The notes below the pieces were generated by a model. That model had not been told where the DNA came from. It saw only the letters and a list, made by a program, of their open reading frames with translations, and did not search any database. Made by a program: the position numbers and the translations under genes. A stretch of 64,000 nucleotides of DNA from Pedobacter planticolens (lineage in GTDB: Bacteria > Bacteroidota > Bacteroidia > Sphingobacteriales > Sphingobacteriaceae), in the NCBI RefSeq assembly GCF_014172375.1, contig NZ_WNXD01000001.1, positions 682,001 to 746,000 on the forward strand. The letters run 5' to 3'. Below, one piece after another: positions 28,186 through 37,077 of this stretch (position 1 is its first letter; every line of letters begins with the position of its first letter).

Positions 28186-29037
28186 ATGGATCAAAAAATC
28201 ATCACACTTTACGATTCGTATACTCACAGCCAATTAAGTAGAAAAGAGTTTATGAAAAAGTTGGCTATTTTAACCGGTAGTACGGCTTTAGCTTTAACAG
28301 TTTTACCTTTATTAGAAAATAATTATGTAGCAGCTGCTTCATTTAATAATGAAGATGTAGTGAGTGAAAACATCACCTATTCTGGTGTTGAAGGTGATAT
28401 GAAAGCTGTTTTAGCTCAACCAAAAGGTAAAAAGAAATTAGGGAGTGTTTTGGTTATACATGAGAATAGGGGGCTTAATCCGCATATTATTGATGTAACA
28501 AAAAGAATGGCTGCTGAAGGTTTCTTGGCTTTAGGTGTTGATGCTTTATCGCCGTTTGGCGGCACGCCTGCGGATGAAGATAAGGGCAGAGAGTTGATTG
28601 GAAAATTAGATGCGGAGAAAAATCTCCAAAACTATTTAAAAGCACTAGAATATTTAAGAAATCATAAAAATGGAAATGGAAAAACTGCTTGTGTTGGTTT
28701 TTGTTGGGGTGGAGGAATGGCGAATAAATTAGCAGTAAACGATCCTAAATTACAAGCTGCTGTTGCATATTATGGTGCACAACCAAAAGCCGAAGAAGTA
28801 TCTAAAATTAAAGGGAGCATAATGTTGCATTATGGCGGATTGGATGAACGTATTAATGCTGGAATTCCTGCTTATGAAGCCGCGTTAAAGCAAAACAATA
28901 TCGATTATAAAATCTTTATCTACGATGGCGTAAACCATGCGTTTAATAACAATACCTCGCCAACAAGATATAATGAAGCTGCCGCTAAATTAGCTTGGCA
29001 AAGAACAATTGATTTGTTTAAAAGAAAAATAGGGTAA
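28186..29037 (+). CDS. Dienelactone hydrolase family protein, exported
   Basis: An alpha/beta hydrolase of 283 residues from the ATG at 28186; an upstream in-frame ATG overlaps the leader. The N-terminus has the pattern SRKEFMKKLAILTGSTALALT, resembling a membrane or export signal after about 18 residues. The DLH core contains IHENRGLNPHI, the nucleophile Cys in GFCWGGG, Asp in YGGLDERI and the catalytic His in GVNHAFNN. A Cys nucleophile is the DLH hallmark. The substrate is not clear. Confidence 0.88.
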   Translation: MDQKIITLYDSYTHSQLSRKEFMKKLAILTGSTALALTVLPLLENNYVAAASFNNEDVVSENITYSGVEGDMKAVLAQPKGKKKLGSVLVIHENRGLNPHIIDVTKRMAAEGFLALGVDALSPFGGTPADEDKGRELIGKLDAEKNLQNYLKALEYLRNHKNGNGKTACVGFCWGGGMANKLAVNDPKLQAAVAYYGAQPKAEEVSKIKGSIMLHYGGLDERINAGIPAYEAALKQNNIDYKIFIYDGVNHAFNNNTSPTRYNEAAAKLAWQRTIDLFKRKIG

Positions 29038-29047
29038 TGCTCGTCCT

Positions 29048-29085
29048 CGTCATTTCGAGCTTATAGTGACAAAGCCGAGAAATCT
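29048..29085. repeat. CGTCATTTCGAGC repeat
   Basis: Member of the dispersed family also seen at 42566, here with CGTCATTTCGAGC ... GCCGAGAAATCT. Confidence 0.55.
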
Positions 29086-29150
29086 ATTAGTCTGAGTTCG
29101 ATTATTATTTCTTTGAAAAACCTGTATTCTAGGCGTAAAATCTAAGCTCA

Positions 29151-29266
29151 GCGTCACCCTGAATTTTTCAGTTGTTTCTATTGATTTTTTGTCTTCAAGA
29201 GTGCTTCGCTGTTTATTTCAGGGTCCTTCTTGCTAAAAAGATGCTGAAATATATTCAGCATGACGA
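29151..29266. repeat. CCTGAA-type palindromic repeat pair
   Basis: GCGTCACCCTGAAT ... TTTCAGGGTCC forms one pair, and GATGCTGAAATATATTCAGC then ATGACGA another, with the outer CGTCA/TGACG ends matching. Gene-free DNA. Confidence 0.5.
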
Positions 29267-29346
29267 CCGGTTTATGTAAAATGCCATAAAAACAATACTA
29301 ATCACATTTTAATAATCGAACTAAGGTTAATAGTATAGGTGTATTT

Positions 29347-29619
29347 CGATATGGAAATTTCGTTTTTCTCGATGAGAAATGTCAATCTCCTTAAAGTCGA
29401 AGAGCTTTTACCATTGGTAAAAGCCTTTCGACCATTACGCAAAGAAGATTTCCCATTGGTCGAAGACCTTTTCCTATTACGCAAAGCCAATAAACTTTAA
29501 CGCAAAGCCCTTTTCCCATTAGGAAAAGGGCTTCGACCAACGAGAAATGTCGATTTACCAATGGGAAAAGACCTTCGACCAATGGGAAAAGTCAATTTAC
29601 CATTAGGAAAAACCGACAA
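29347..29619. repeat. Array of 13 degenerate 21-bp tandem units
   Basis: Units start exactly every 21 bases at 29347, 29368, 29389 and so on to 29599. Well-preserved ones are ACCAATGGGAAAAGACCTTC (plus G) and ACCAATGGGAAAAGTCAATT (plus T); others read ACCATTACGC or CCCATTGG at the unit start. Both strands can be read as a heptad peptide, but the plus frame has a stop at 29498, so coding is doubtful. No indel breaks the register. Confidence 0.85.
29372..29500 (+). other. Possible heptad-repeat frame in the 21-bp array
   Basis: From the ATG at 29372 the plus strand encodes 42 residues with repeating L-P-L-V/G-K/E patterns (LLPLVKAFRP, FPLVEDLF). A TAA then interrupts, after which the same frame continues with LFPLGKGLRP and DLPMGKDLRP. 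This may be a decayed gene or only the consequence of a 21-base DNA period. Confidence 0.2.
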
Positions 29620-29786
29620 ATGCAGTAGAAAAACACCAACCCCCTAAAATTTAAGGGTATGGCTTTTTAAAATAGCAATAAAAATGATTGAAAATGCCCC
29701 AGTACTTAATGGAGTAATTAAGTAAGTCTTTATGATAGATTGCCTAATCCAATAACTAATAAACTGTCACTGTTGAACTTTAAAAT

Positions 29787-29813
29787 AGATTCTTCGTTTC
29801 GCTCTGAATGACA
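29787..29813. repeat. AGATTCTTCG half-repeat
   Basis: AGATTCTTCGTTTCGCTCTG followed by AATGACA is the inverse of the left half of the repeat at 41316-41388. It abuts the 3' end of purM. Confidence 0.6.
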
Positions 29814-29816
29814 AGT

Positions 29817-30998
29817 TTAATTATAAACAAACGTGCCAAATTCACTAGTTAGCGTAACTTGTTTTTGATTTCCTTTTTCAACTCTACCTATTATTTGCGC
29901 ATCTATATTGAAGCTTTTAGAAATAGCAATAATGTCTTCAGCAATTGCTTGAGGAACATAAATTTCCATTCTATGGCCCATGTTAAATACTTTGTACATC
30001 TCTTTCCAATCGGTACCAGATTGTTCTTGTATCAATTTAAATAAAGGCGGAATAGGGAAGAGGTTATCTTTAATTACGTGTACATCATCATTAATGAAAT
30101 GCAATACTTTGGTTTGCGCACCACCGCTGCAATGAACTAAACCGTGAATATCTTTGCGATAAGCATCTAAAATCTTTTTAATAACTGGGGCATAGGTACG
30201 TGTAGGAGAAAGAACTAATTTTCCAGCAGTAATACTGTTTTGTTCATCTAGTTGAACTTCATCAGTTAATTTTTTACCACCTGAAAAAACTAAATCTAAA
30301 GGAACAGCTGGATCAAAACTTTCAGGATATGAAGTAGCAACAGATTTATCAAACACATCATGGCGGGCAGAGGTTAATCCATTAGAACCCATTCCTCCAT
30401 TGTATTCAGTTTCGTAAGTAGCTTGACCATAAGAAGCCAAACCAACAATTACATCGCCATCTTGAATGGTATGGTTACTGATAATTTCATCCCGCTTGAT
30501 GCGGCAAGTAACTGTAGAATCAACAATGATCGTACGAACTAAATCGCCAACATCAGCCGTTTCTCCGCCAGTAGAAAAAATAGAAATTCCTAATGCTCTT
30601 AAATCAGCTAAAATTTCTTCAGTTCCATTAATAATTGCAGCAATAACTTCACCTGGAATAAGATTTTTATTACGTCCAATTGTTGAGGATAACAAGATGT
30701 TTTCAGTTGCACCAACACAAATTAAATCATCTAAATTCATGATAATCGCATCTTGTGCAATGCCTTTCCAAACCGAAATGTCGCCAGTTTCTTTCCAATA
30801 GGTATAAGCTAGAGAAGATTTAGTTCCAGCGCCATCGGCATGCATAATGTTGCAATAGGTTTCATCGTTCCCTAAAATATCTGGAATAATTTTACAAAAT
30901 GCTTGTGGGAAAATGCCTTTATCAATGTTTTTGATAGCAGCATGCACATCTTCTTTCGATGCAGAAACGCCACGCTGATTATACCTGTTATCGCTCAT
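29817..30998 (-). CDS. purM: Phosphoribosylformylglycinamidine cyclo-ligase (AIR synthase)
   Basis: Fifth step of purine synthesis: FGAM plus ATP gives AIR. The 393-residue protein has the PurM N-terminal ATP-binding segment (MHADGAGTKSSLAY) and STGGETADVGDLVR typical of PurM. A C-terminal domain contains LVHCSGGAQTK and FNMGHRMEIYV. It is longer than enterobacterial PurM, as usual in Bacteroidota, where a subfamily is labelled only AIR-synthase-related. purL lies 6 kb away in the same orientation. A TATCTTTG element sits 9 bases before the ATG. Confidence 0.88.
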   Translation of the reverse strand: MSDNRYNQRGVSASKEDVHAAIKNIDKGIFPQAFCKIIPDILGNDETYCNIMHADGAGTKSSLAYTYWKETGDISVWKGIAQDAIIMNLDDLICVGATENILLSSTIGRNKNLIPGEVIAAIINGTEEILADLRALGISIFSTGGETADVGDLVRTIIVDSTVTCRIKRDEIISNHTIQDGDVIVGLASYGQATYETEYNGGMGSNGLTSARHDVFDKSVATSYPESFDPAVPLDLVFSGGKKLTDEVQLDEQNSITAGKLVLSPTRTYAPVIKKILDAYRKDIHGLVHCSGGAQTKVLHFINDDVHVIKDNLFPIPPLFKLIQEQSGTDWKEMYKVFNMGHRMEIYVPQAIAEDIIAISKSFNIDAQIIGRVEKGNQKQVTLTSEFGTFVYN

Positions 30999-31006
30999 AT
31001 TGCTTG

Positions 31007-31014
31007 CAAAGATA
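31007..31014 (-). promoter_or_regulatory. -7 element TATCTTTG for purM
   Basis: An exact consensus match ending 8 bases before the ATG at 30998; the predicted transcript would have a leader of about 3-5 bases. Confidence 0.45.
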
Positions 31015-31073
31015 ATATTTTAGACCGAAAGTCAGGAAGTCTGAAGTCGGGAAGTATCAACAAAAAAAATATT

Positions 31074-31134
31074 TAACCATTAAGGAATTAAGAAACATTT
31101 AAACTTCATTTTTCTTAATTCCTTAATGGTTGAG
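31074..31134. repeat. AACCATTAAGGAATTAAG inverted repeat
   Basis: AACCATTAAGGAATTAAGAA and TTCTTAATTCCTTAATGGTT are perfect 20-bp arms around a 21-base centre. Related text (AAACATTAAGGATTTAAG) occurs near 7243. Confidence 0.75.
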
Positions 31135-31150
31135 TTAAAAACAAGCCTCA

Positions 31151-31186
31151 AAAAAAAGCGCCCAAGTGTAAAACTTGGACGCTTTA
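31151..31186 (-). terminator. glnN terminator
   Basis: Stem AGCGCCCAAGT / ACTTGGACGCT with one internal mismatch and a T-run on the minus strand, about 20 bases after the glnN stop. Confidence 0.75.
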
Positions 31187-31206
31187 GTATTAAAACTAAA
31201 AAAAAC

Positions 31207-33390
31207 TTATTTTAAGAAAAGTAATTCTCTGAATTTAGGCAATGGCCAAACGCTATCGTCAACAATTTGCTCTAATTTATCAGTGTGGTAACGAATAGTA
31301 TCGAAATAAACTTTTACTTTTTCGTCATAACCAATCGCTTTATCGCGGCTATCTTCAATCGCGTTAGTTTTCTTACGTTCTTCTAACATCGCATCGATAT
31401 TAGTTTTAACGATACCAATGTGCTCCGATAGTTTGCTGATAATTGCCAATGGAGTAGCGATTGCTTCTGCGCTTAAACCAAGTTCTTTTAATCCTTTAGC
31501 ATTTTCTATCAATGTGTTTTGATAAGAAATAGCTGCTGGTAAAATTTGGCTATTTGCAACATCACCCATTACACGAGCTTCAATTTGTAGTTTTCTGAAG
31601 AAACTTTCTAATAAAATCTCATGACGAGCATGTAATTCACGTTTGCTGAAAATATTTGTTTTTGTAAATAATTCAGTTGTTTTGTCAGTTATGTAAGCAT
31701 CAAGTGCTTTTGGTGTAGTTTTAATGTTTGATAAACCACGTTTAGCAGCTTCGTCAGCCCATTCTTGACTATACCCATTTCCTTCAAAACGGATATCTTT
31801 AGATTCTTTGATGTATTTTTTGATAACAGTTAATAAAGCAAGGTCTTTTTTGTCGCCTTTTTTGATTAATTTATCTACATCAGCTTTAAATTTAACCAAT
31901 TGATCTGCAACGATTGCATTTAAAACAGTCATTGGAGCAGAAGAGTTAGCTGTAGAACCAACTGCTCTTAATTCGAATTTGTTACCTGTAAATGCGAAAG
32001 GAGAAGTACGGTTACGATCGGTATTATCTAAAGTAATTTGAGGAATTTTAGGAATACCTAACCACAAACCATTGTCTTCTTTAATTTTCTTGCTGATACG
32101 AGAATGCTCGATCTCATCTAAAATCTCATCTAATTGTTGACCTAAGAAGATAGAGATAATTGCTGGTGGAGCTTCGTTAGCACCTAAACGGTGATCGTTA
32201 CTTACTGAAGTGATACTTGCTCTTAATAAATCTGCATGTTCGTGAACAGCTTTAATGGTGTTTACGAAAAATGCTAAGAACATTAAGTTGTTTTTAGGTG
32301 TTTTTCCTGGAGCTAATAAGTTTTTACCAGTATCAGTAATTAACGACCAGTTATTGTGTTTACCAGAACCGTTGATACCTGCGTATGGTTTCTCATGTAA
32401 TAAAACTTTGAAATTATGACGACGAGCAACTTTTTCCATTAAATCCATCAATAATTGATTGTGATCAATAGCTAAGTTGATTTCTTCATAAATAGGAGCA
32501 CACTCAAATTGAGAAGGAGCAACCTCATTGTGACGAGTTTTTAAAGGAATACCTAATTTTAGAGCTTCGTTTTCGAAATCTACCATGTAAGCAAAAACAC
32601 GCTCAGGAATAGAACCGAAATAATGATCTTCTAATTGTTGGCCTTTAGCAGACATATGTCCGAATAAAGTACGGCCAGTCATTACTAAATCTGGACGAGC
32701 ATTAAATAAAGCAAGATCTACTAAGAAATATTCTTGCTCAATACCTAATGATGCAGTTACTTTAGTAATGCTTTTATCAAAATATTGACAAACATCAACA
32801 GCGGCTTTATCCATTGCTGCCAATGCTTTTAATAATGGTGCTTTATAATCTAATGATTCGCCTGTGTATGAAATAAATACAGTTGGAATACAAAGTGTTT
32901 TACCTGCTTTGCTTTCCATGATAAATGCAGGAGAAGAAGGATCCCAAGCAGTATAACCACGAGCTTCGAAAGTATTACGGATACCGCCGTTAGGGAAACT
33001 TGATGCATCTGGTTCTTGTTGAACTAATGCGCTACCAGCAAATTTTTCAATTGCTCCGTCGCCACTAGGTTCAAAGAATGAATCATGTTTCTCTGCAGTA
33101 GATCCAGTTAATGGTTGAAACCAATGCGTATAATGAGTAGCACCTTTGGCCATTGCCCAGGTTTTCATAGCAGATGCAATCTGATTTGCATCGTCTTGAT
33201 TAATTAATTCTCCTTGACCTATGGTAGAAATTAATTTTTCATAAACTTCTTTAGATAAGAAGTCTCTCATTTTTTTCTTATCAAAAACATTCGAACCAAA
33301 AAATTCAGAAATTTTCGGTGATGGTGCGTGAACTTCTGGTGAAATTCTATTTTGCGCCTCTTTTAGAGCAATTGTTCTTAGACTTTTCAT
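31207..33390 (-). CDS. glnN: Glutamine synthetase type III
   Basis: ATP-dependent synthesis of glutamine from glutamate and ammonia. At 727 residues it has the length of the GSIII class rather than the roughly 470 of GSI. Landmarks include EQEYFLVD, HNEVAPSQFECAPIYEE, GSGKHNNWS and NDHRLGANEAPPA. It would form a cytoplasmic dodecamer of the GSIII type. A TATTTTTG element about 105 bases upstream is the likely promoter. No PII gene is beside it. Confidence 0.96.
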   Translation of the reverse strand: MKSLRTIALKEAQNRISPEVHAPSPKISEFFGSNVFDKKKMRDFLSKEVYEKLISTIGQGELINQDDANQIASAMKTWAMAKGATHYTHWFQPLTGSTAEKHDSFFEPSGDGAIEKFAGSALVQQEPDASSFPNGGIRNTFEARGYTAWDPSSPAFIMESKAGKTLCIPTVFISYTGESLDYKAPLLKALAAMDKAAVDVCQYFDKSITKVTASLGIEQEYFLVDLALFNARPDLVMTGRTLFGHMSAKGQQLEDHYFGSIPERVFAYMVDFENEALKLGIPLKTRHNEVAPSQFECAPIYEEINLAIDHNQLLMDLMEKVARRHNFKVLLHEKPYAGINGSGKHNNWSLITDTGKNLLAPGKTPKNNLMFLAFFVNTIKAVHEHADLLRASITSVSNDHRLGANEAPPAIISIFLGQQLDEILDEIEHSRISKKIKEDNGLWLGIPKIPQITLDNTDRNRTSPFAFTGNKFELRAVGSTANSSAPMTVLNAIVADQLVKFKADVDKLIKKGDKKDLALLTVIKKYIKESKDIRFEGNGYSQEWADEAAKRGLSNIKTTPKALDAYITDKTTELFTKTNIFSKRELHARHEILLESFFRKLQIEARVMGDVANSQILPAAISYQNTLIENAKGLKELGLSAEAIATPLAIISKLSEHIGIVKTNIDAMLEERKKTNAIEDSRDKAIGYDEKVKVYFDTIRYHTDKLEQIVDDSVWPLPKFRELLFLK

Positions 33391-33495
33391 TGATTTATAA
33401 TTGTTTTTTTATCTTCCATGAAGCTATCATGAGTTTTTATTGTCTTTTTTGAGTGTAAACTCATGATGGTTTCATTGATTTGTTTAAATTTTAAC

Positions 33496-33503
33496 CAAAA
33501 ATA
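33496..33503 (-). promoter_or_regulatory. -7 element TATTTTTG for glnN
   Basis: An exact consensus match on the minus strand, giving a leader of about 100 bases. The remainder of the 300-base gap (33391-33692) is AT-rich and shows no other feature. Confidence 0.4.
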
Positions 33504-33692
33504 TAATTTTTAATCTACTTTTTCAATAAATTTTAAGTTTTTAAGTGAATATTTTTATATTTTTTATGTAAAACATGATTTTTTTGTTGAAAATGTGAAA
33601 AATGTTTAAAAATCATCCTCAAAAATATTTTTATAGAAACTTTATGGAATACGTCATCACCTAACATCATAGTTAAAAATAAACTTAAAGCT

Positions 33693-34529
33693 ATGTTTAA
33701 CAACTCATCAAATTTATATGGTAGCGAGTGGCTCGCTCTCGTATTTAGTAACAGAAATAAAAATTACGGAGCTTATGAGCTTAGGTCTCAATCTTCGTCA
33801 ATTTTAACAAAGTCTTTATTTATCGCTGCATCAATATTTGTTATGTTGTTTGTAGGACCAGTGATTTACGGGAAATTGCATAAAGAGGTTGTTGTAAAAG
33901 TAGAATATGATCATCCAGTTACTATGGCTGATCCAATTCATCAAATGAAAAAAGAAGAACCAAAAAAAGAGGAACCAGTTAAAAAAGCAGAGCCGATTAA
34001 ACAACAAGTTGAAGCTAAAAGTGTAAGCATAAGTGTAAAAGTAGTAAGTGATCCTGTTGATGATACACCTCCGCCAACAACTGCGCAAGTACAAACTTCA
34101 TTAGTAAGTAGTACTCCACAAGAAGGAGCAGAAGGAAAAGGAAATGCTGAGCCAAGTCCAAATACTGGTGGTAGTGGTGTGGGAACAGCTAAAGAAGGAA
34201 AAGATGACACTGAAATATATATAGGTGTAGAAAATTATCCAGAATTTCCTGGCGGGATGGCAGCTTGGTCTAAATTTATTCAGAAGAACTTAAGATACCC
34301 AGACATGGCACAAGATGCTGGAGTTCAAGGGAAAGTGTTTTTGAGTTTTGTAGTGGAGAAAGATGGATCGATTACAGATGTAAAAGTGATAAAAGGAATT
34401 GGGTATGGTTGTGATGATGAAGCAATACGAGTAATCAAAAAATCACCTAAATGGGTGGCTGGAAAACAGAATAACCAAACCGTGAGAGTTCGTTACAATA
34501 TGCCAATTGGGTATATGTTAAGTCAATAA
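33693..34529 (+). CDS. Energy transducer TonB
   Basis: Periplasm-spanning link from the ExbBD motor to outer-membrane receptors. The 278-residue protein has a cytoplasmic N-terminus with the Bacteroidota motif NRNKNYGAYELR, one membrane helix (about 43-62), a Lys-Glu-Pro-rich periplasmic linker (about 85-110), a low-complexity Gly/Ser stretch (about 145-165) and the C-terminal TonB domain (about 185-278: FPGGMAAWSKFI ... GCDDEAIRVIKKSPKW). ExbB and ExbD are not adjacent, but TonB-dependent receptors are present in this window. Confidence 0.93.
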   Translation: MFNNSSNLYGSEWLALVFSNRNKNYGAYELRSQSSSILTKSLFIAASIFVMLFVGPVIYGKLHKEVVVKVEYDHPVTMADPIHQMKKEEPKKEEPVKKAEPIKQQVEAKSVSISVKVVSDPVDDTPPPTTAQVQTSLVSSTPQEGAEGKGNAEPSPNTGGSGVGTAKEGKDDTEIYIGVENYPEFPGGMAAWSKFIQKNLRYPDMAQDAGVQGKVFLSFVVEKDGSITDVKVIKGIGYGCDDEAIRVIKKSPKWVAGKQNNQTVRVRYNMPIGYMLSQ

Positions 34530-34670
34530 TAAAGGATGAAAGAGCAAGGATTAATGATAAAGTGCTTAAAAACTAAGGTATCTAGTCATTAATCTTTGTT
34601 CTTTTATCTTGTTAACCTGAATTCGATTAATAATACAAGGAAAAATTTGTTATACGCTCAATATGTAATC

Positions 34671-34760
34671 ATCGCGTCATTGCGAGTCTCCGATTTTTCA
34701 TCGGGACGAAGCAATCTATCTAGCAGGAAAGATTGCTTCGTAAACTCGCAATGACGCGAT
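34671..34760. repeat. Palindromic repeat, family 1, copy B (inverted)
   Basis: Perfect 16-bp outer arms ATCGCGTCATTGCGAG / CTCGCAATGACGCGAT and inner arms GAAGCAATCT / AGATTGCTTC. The 12-bp core ATCTAGCAGGAA is the exact reverse complement of that in the copy at 2426-2492, so the unit is inserted the other way round. An extra segment, TCTCCGATTTTTCATCGGGAC, lies in the left half. Confidence 0.88.
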
Positions 34761-34835
34761 ACGCAAAGAAATGTCAGTTATTAATTGGACTCTGGGTTAA
34801 AACGTCTAATCTTTGTTCTTTGCTCTTTAATCTTT

Positions 34836-36677
34836 TTAAGCTATCCATTTTTGATGCCACATTTGAAATTGTAGCAATAACCAAATCTTTTGCGCATTAT
34901 ATGTAGTAGGATTAGCATAAAAAGCAGCTTTAATCCGTAAAACCTCTTGAATATTTAATAATTTATGCTGATTTAAGCTTTCTGGAGATAAATAAATTTC
35001 AATTAAAGGTCTAAAAGCTGTTTTTAACCAAGAAGCTAATGGAATAACAAATCCTTTTTTTGGTTTATTCATTAAACTTTCAGGAATATATTTATTGGTA
35101 ATCTTTTTAAGGAGATATTTTTGCTCACCATCTTTAATAAACCATTTAGAATCTAGCGTAGTTAAATACGCTATCAAATCAGTTTTTAATAAGGCATCTC
35201 TATTGTCAATGCCATACTGCATAAAACATTTATCGCTCATAGAGAGGATATTGTTTGGGAGATAATCGTGTAAATCGTGAATTAAAAGATCTTTTATATT
35301 TTGGGCTTTATTTCCAGACTTAGTCGAAAAATTATAATCGCTAGTTAAAAGTCTATTAATTTCGGATGCTGTAAAACATGCATTAATTTCTAGGTATTTA
35401 TTTAATAAACCCTCAGCTGCTAAAACTTCTTTCATTTTTGGCTGAGTTGTTTTCAGGAAATTGATGAGTATTTCCTTTAAAAACTTTGGGATGTGCTTAT
35501 GCTCCAGTGCGTCTAATTTAATTGCTTTAGCATACGTTCTATAACCACCAAATAATTCATCGCCACCTTCAGCTCCCAACAAAACCTTAACCTCTTTATT
35601 TACTTTCTCGCCAATAAAAAGTAGAGGGATGGCGCCACTATCTCCAATAGGTTCATCAAAAACATGAGGTAAATTTTTAACAATGGTTAATGCTTCCTCC
35701 TTATCAAGATAATATTCATGATGATTGGTTTTTAAATATTCAGCAATTTTACTTGCTTGCGGCGCTTCATCTAATTTTTCATTTTTAAACCCAACCGTAA
35801 AAGTTTTTATCCGTTTAGTCTGATTTTTTTGCAGAATTGCAGCTACAGTCGCACTATCATAACCTCCGCCTAATAAAACGCCAACAGGCACATCGGCAAC
35901 ATTTCTCTTTAATATAGCTTCGGTTAAAAGTTCTTCTATTTTTTCAGAAATCTGTTCCTCATTTTCTACTTCAGGTTTTTGAATAGGAGGGTAATTTAAT
36001 GATAGAAAGCTATCGTAACTATTACCGCTATGTAAATCTATAATGGTTATAGTTCCCTTTTTAAATTTGAAGATATGTTCGTAAATCGTTTCTTCGCCAG
36101 TAAAATAGCCATATCTAAAATAGGTTGCAATCGCAGTTGCATTGATGTTTTTCTGTACAACAGGATAAGCAAACAACGCACTAATTTCTGATGCAAATAT
36201 ATAGCAGCTCTTATTTTTATAGTAGTAAATGGGTTTGGCACCTATTTCATCTTTTGCAATAATCAACTGATTTAATTTTCGATCTATTAATGCAAAAGCA
36301 AAAGAACCATCTAATTTTTCAAAGGATTTAGTACCCCATTTTTTATAACTCTCTAGTATAACTTCAGTATCTGTTAAGGTAGAGAATATAACGCCATACT
36401 TAATTAAGGTTTCCCTTAGCTCTAAATAATTATAAATGGTGCCGTTAAAAGTGATACTGTAATTGCCACAATTGGATGTTAAAGGCTGTAATGCTTTTTC
36501 GCTTAAATCTATGGTGGCTAAACGTTCGTTAGCTATGCCTAAAGTATAATGTTCTTTTTGATCGAAAATAAAACCACTACCATTACCGCCGCGATGGGCT
36601 AAAGTTGCAGATGCTTTTTTAAGATTTCCTTCACTTATGCTATGGTTATGATCAATAAATCCCGTTATTCCACACAT
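34836..36677 (-). CDS. asnB: Asparagine synthetase (glutamine-hydrolysing)
   Basis: Converts aspartate and glutamine to asparagine. The 613-residue protein starts MCGITGF with the amidotransferase Cys at position 2, then the class II glutaminase domain (about 1-200). The synthetase domain has the PP-loop VLLGGGYDSATVAAIL and LGAEGGDELFGGYRTY. GGGYDS replaces the usual SGGxDS, which is a noticeable substitution in the pyrophosphate-binding loop. With asnS also present, tRNA-Asn charging can be direct. It could alternatively be an AsnB-like enzyme of surface polymer or peptide synthesis. Confidence 0.9.
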   Translation of the reverse strand: MCGITGFIDHNHSISEGNLKKASATLAHRGGNGSGFIFDQKEHYTLGIANERLATIDLSEKALQPLTSNCGNYSITFNGTIYNYLELRETLIKYGVIFSTLTDTEVILESYKKWGTKSFEKLDGSFAFALIDRKLNQLIIAKDEIGAKPIYYYKNKSCYIFASEISALFAYPVVQKNINATAIATYFRYGYFTGEETIYEHIFKFKKGTITIIDLHSGNSYDSFLSLNYPPIQKPEVENEEQISEKIEELLTEAILKRNVADVPVGVLLGGGYDSATVAAILQKNQTKRIKTFTVGFKNEKLDEAPQASKIAEYLKTNHHEYYLDKEEALTIVKNLPHVFDEPIGDSGAIPLLFIGEKVNKEVKVLLGAEGGDELFGGYRTYAKAIKLDALEHKHIPKFLKEILINFLKTTQPKMKEVLAAEGLLNKYLEINACFTASEINRLLTSDYNFSTKSGNKAQNIKDLLIHDLHDYLPNNILSMSDKCFMQYGIDNRDALLKTDLIAYLTTLDSKWFIKDGEQKYLLKKITNKYIPESLMNKPKKGFVIPLASWLKTAFRPLIEIYLSPESLNQHKLLNIQEVLRIKAAFYANPTTYNAQKIWLLLQFQMWHQKWIA

Positions 36678-36886
36678 AAGCCTAATTAGAATTTGAGCGC
36701 ATAAGCTCTATGTTTTTCGGTTGATATTTGGTTATTTACGATAAAAGTCCTTCATACAATTGGTATGAAAATAATTGGTACTAGTAAACTATAAAGTGTT
36801 TATGATTGGGACTTTTATTGTATTCAAACTTACAAATATTAACGAATAAACATATTAACTATAAGTTAATATAATTGTCAAATATG

Positions 36887-36915
36887 AAAAAAGCTATCTT
36901 AACAAGATAGCTTTT
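36887..36915. terminator. Rho-independent terminator
   Basis: Stem AAAAGCTATCTT / AAGATAGCTTTT. It lies upstream of asnB and downstream of purL, so it most likely ends purL transcription. Confidence 0.7.
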
Positions 36916-36987
36916 GAATTTCTTGGTCAGAGCAATAATGCAACTATCAACTTTTAGTCTATTTAGCTTTCAAGTTCTGAAAATGTT

Positions 36988-37033
36988 AGCCGCAGATTAG
37001 ATTATAAGTTAATCTGCTAATCTGTGGCGATAA
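36988..37033. repeat. AGCCGCAGATT palindrome, copy B
   Basis: TTAGCCGCAGATTAGATTAT and TTAATCTGCTAATCTGTGGC share the arms of the copy at 18703, with one substitution (TGTGGC). Confidence 0.65.
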
Positions 37034-37077
37034 AAATAACTACATCAAACCCATTTAGACTTTCAGCTCATAGTGGT

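Larger units (their letters stand above)
36678..37077. other. Gene-free gap between asnB and purL
   Basis: Contains a distant 10-bp inverted repeat (ATAAAAGTCC at 36741 and GGACTTTTAT at 36809), the hairpin at 36887-36915 and a member of the GCCGCAGATT family. No coding frame is credible. Confidence 0.6.

Noticed and set aside
29302..29582. Two minus-strand frames across the 21-bp array
   Set aside because: Both are consequences of the 21-base period (seven codons) and neither has a credible leader or a clear advantage over the plus frame.
29347..29619. CRISPR array
   Set aside because: Units are contiguous with no spacers, repeats are only 21 bases and degenerate, and no cas gene is present.
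33941..34210. Antisense frame of 89 codons opposite tonB
   Set aside because: Mirror of the Lys/Pro/Gly-rich linker; composition is an artefact of that linker.
36741..36818. Attenuator or riboswitch before asnB
   Set aside because: Only a 10-bp distant inverted repeat is visible; no antiterminator alternative and no known aptamer pattern.
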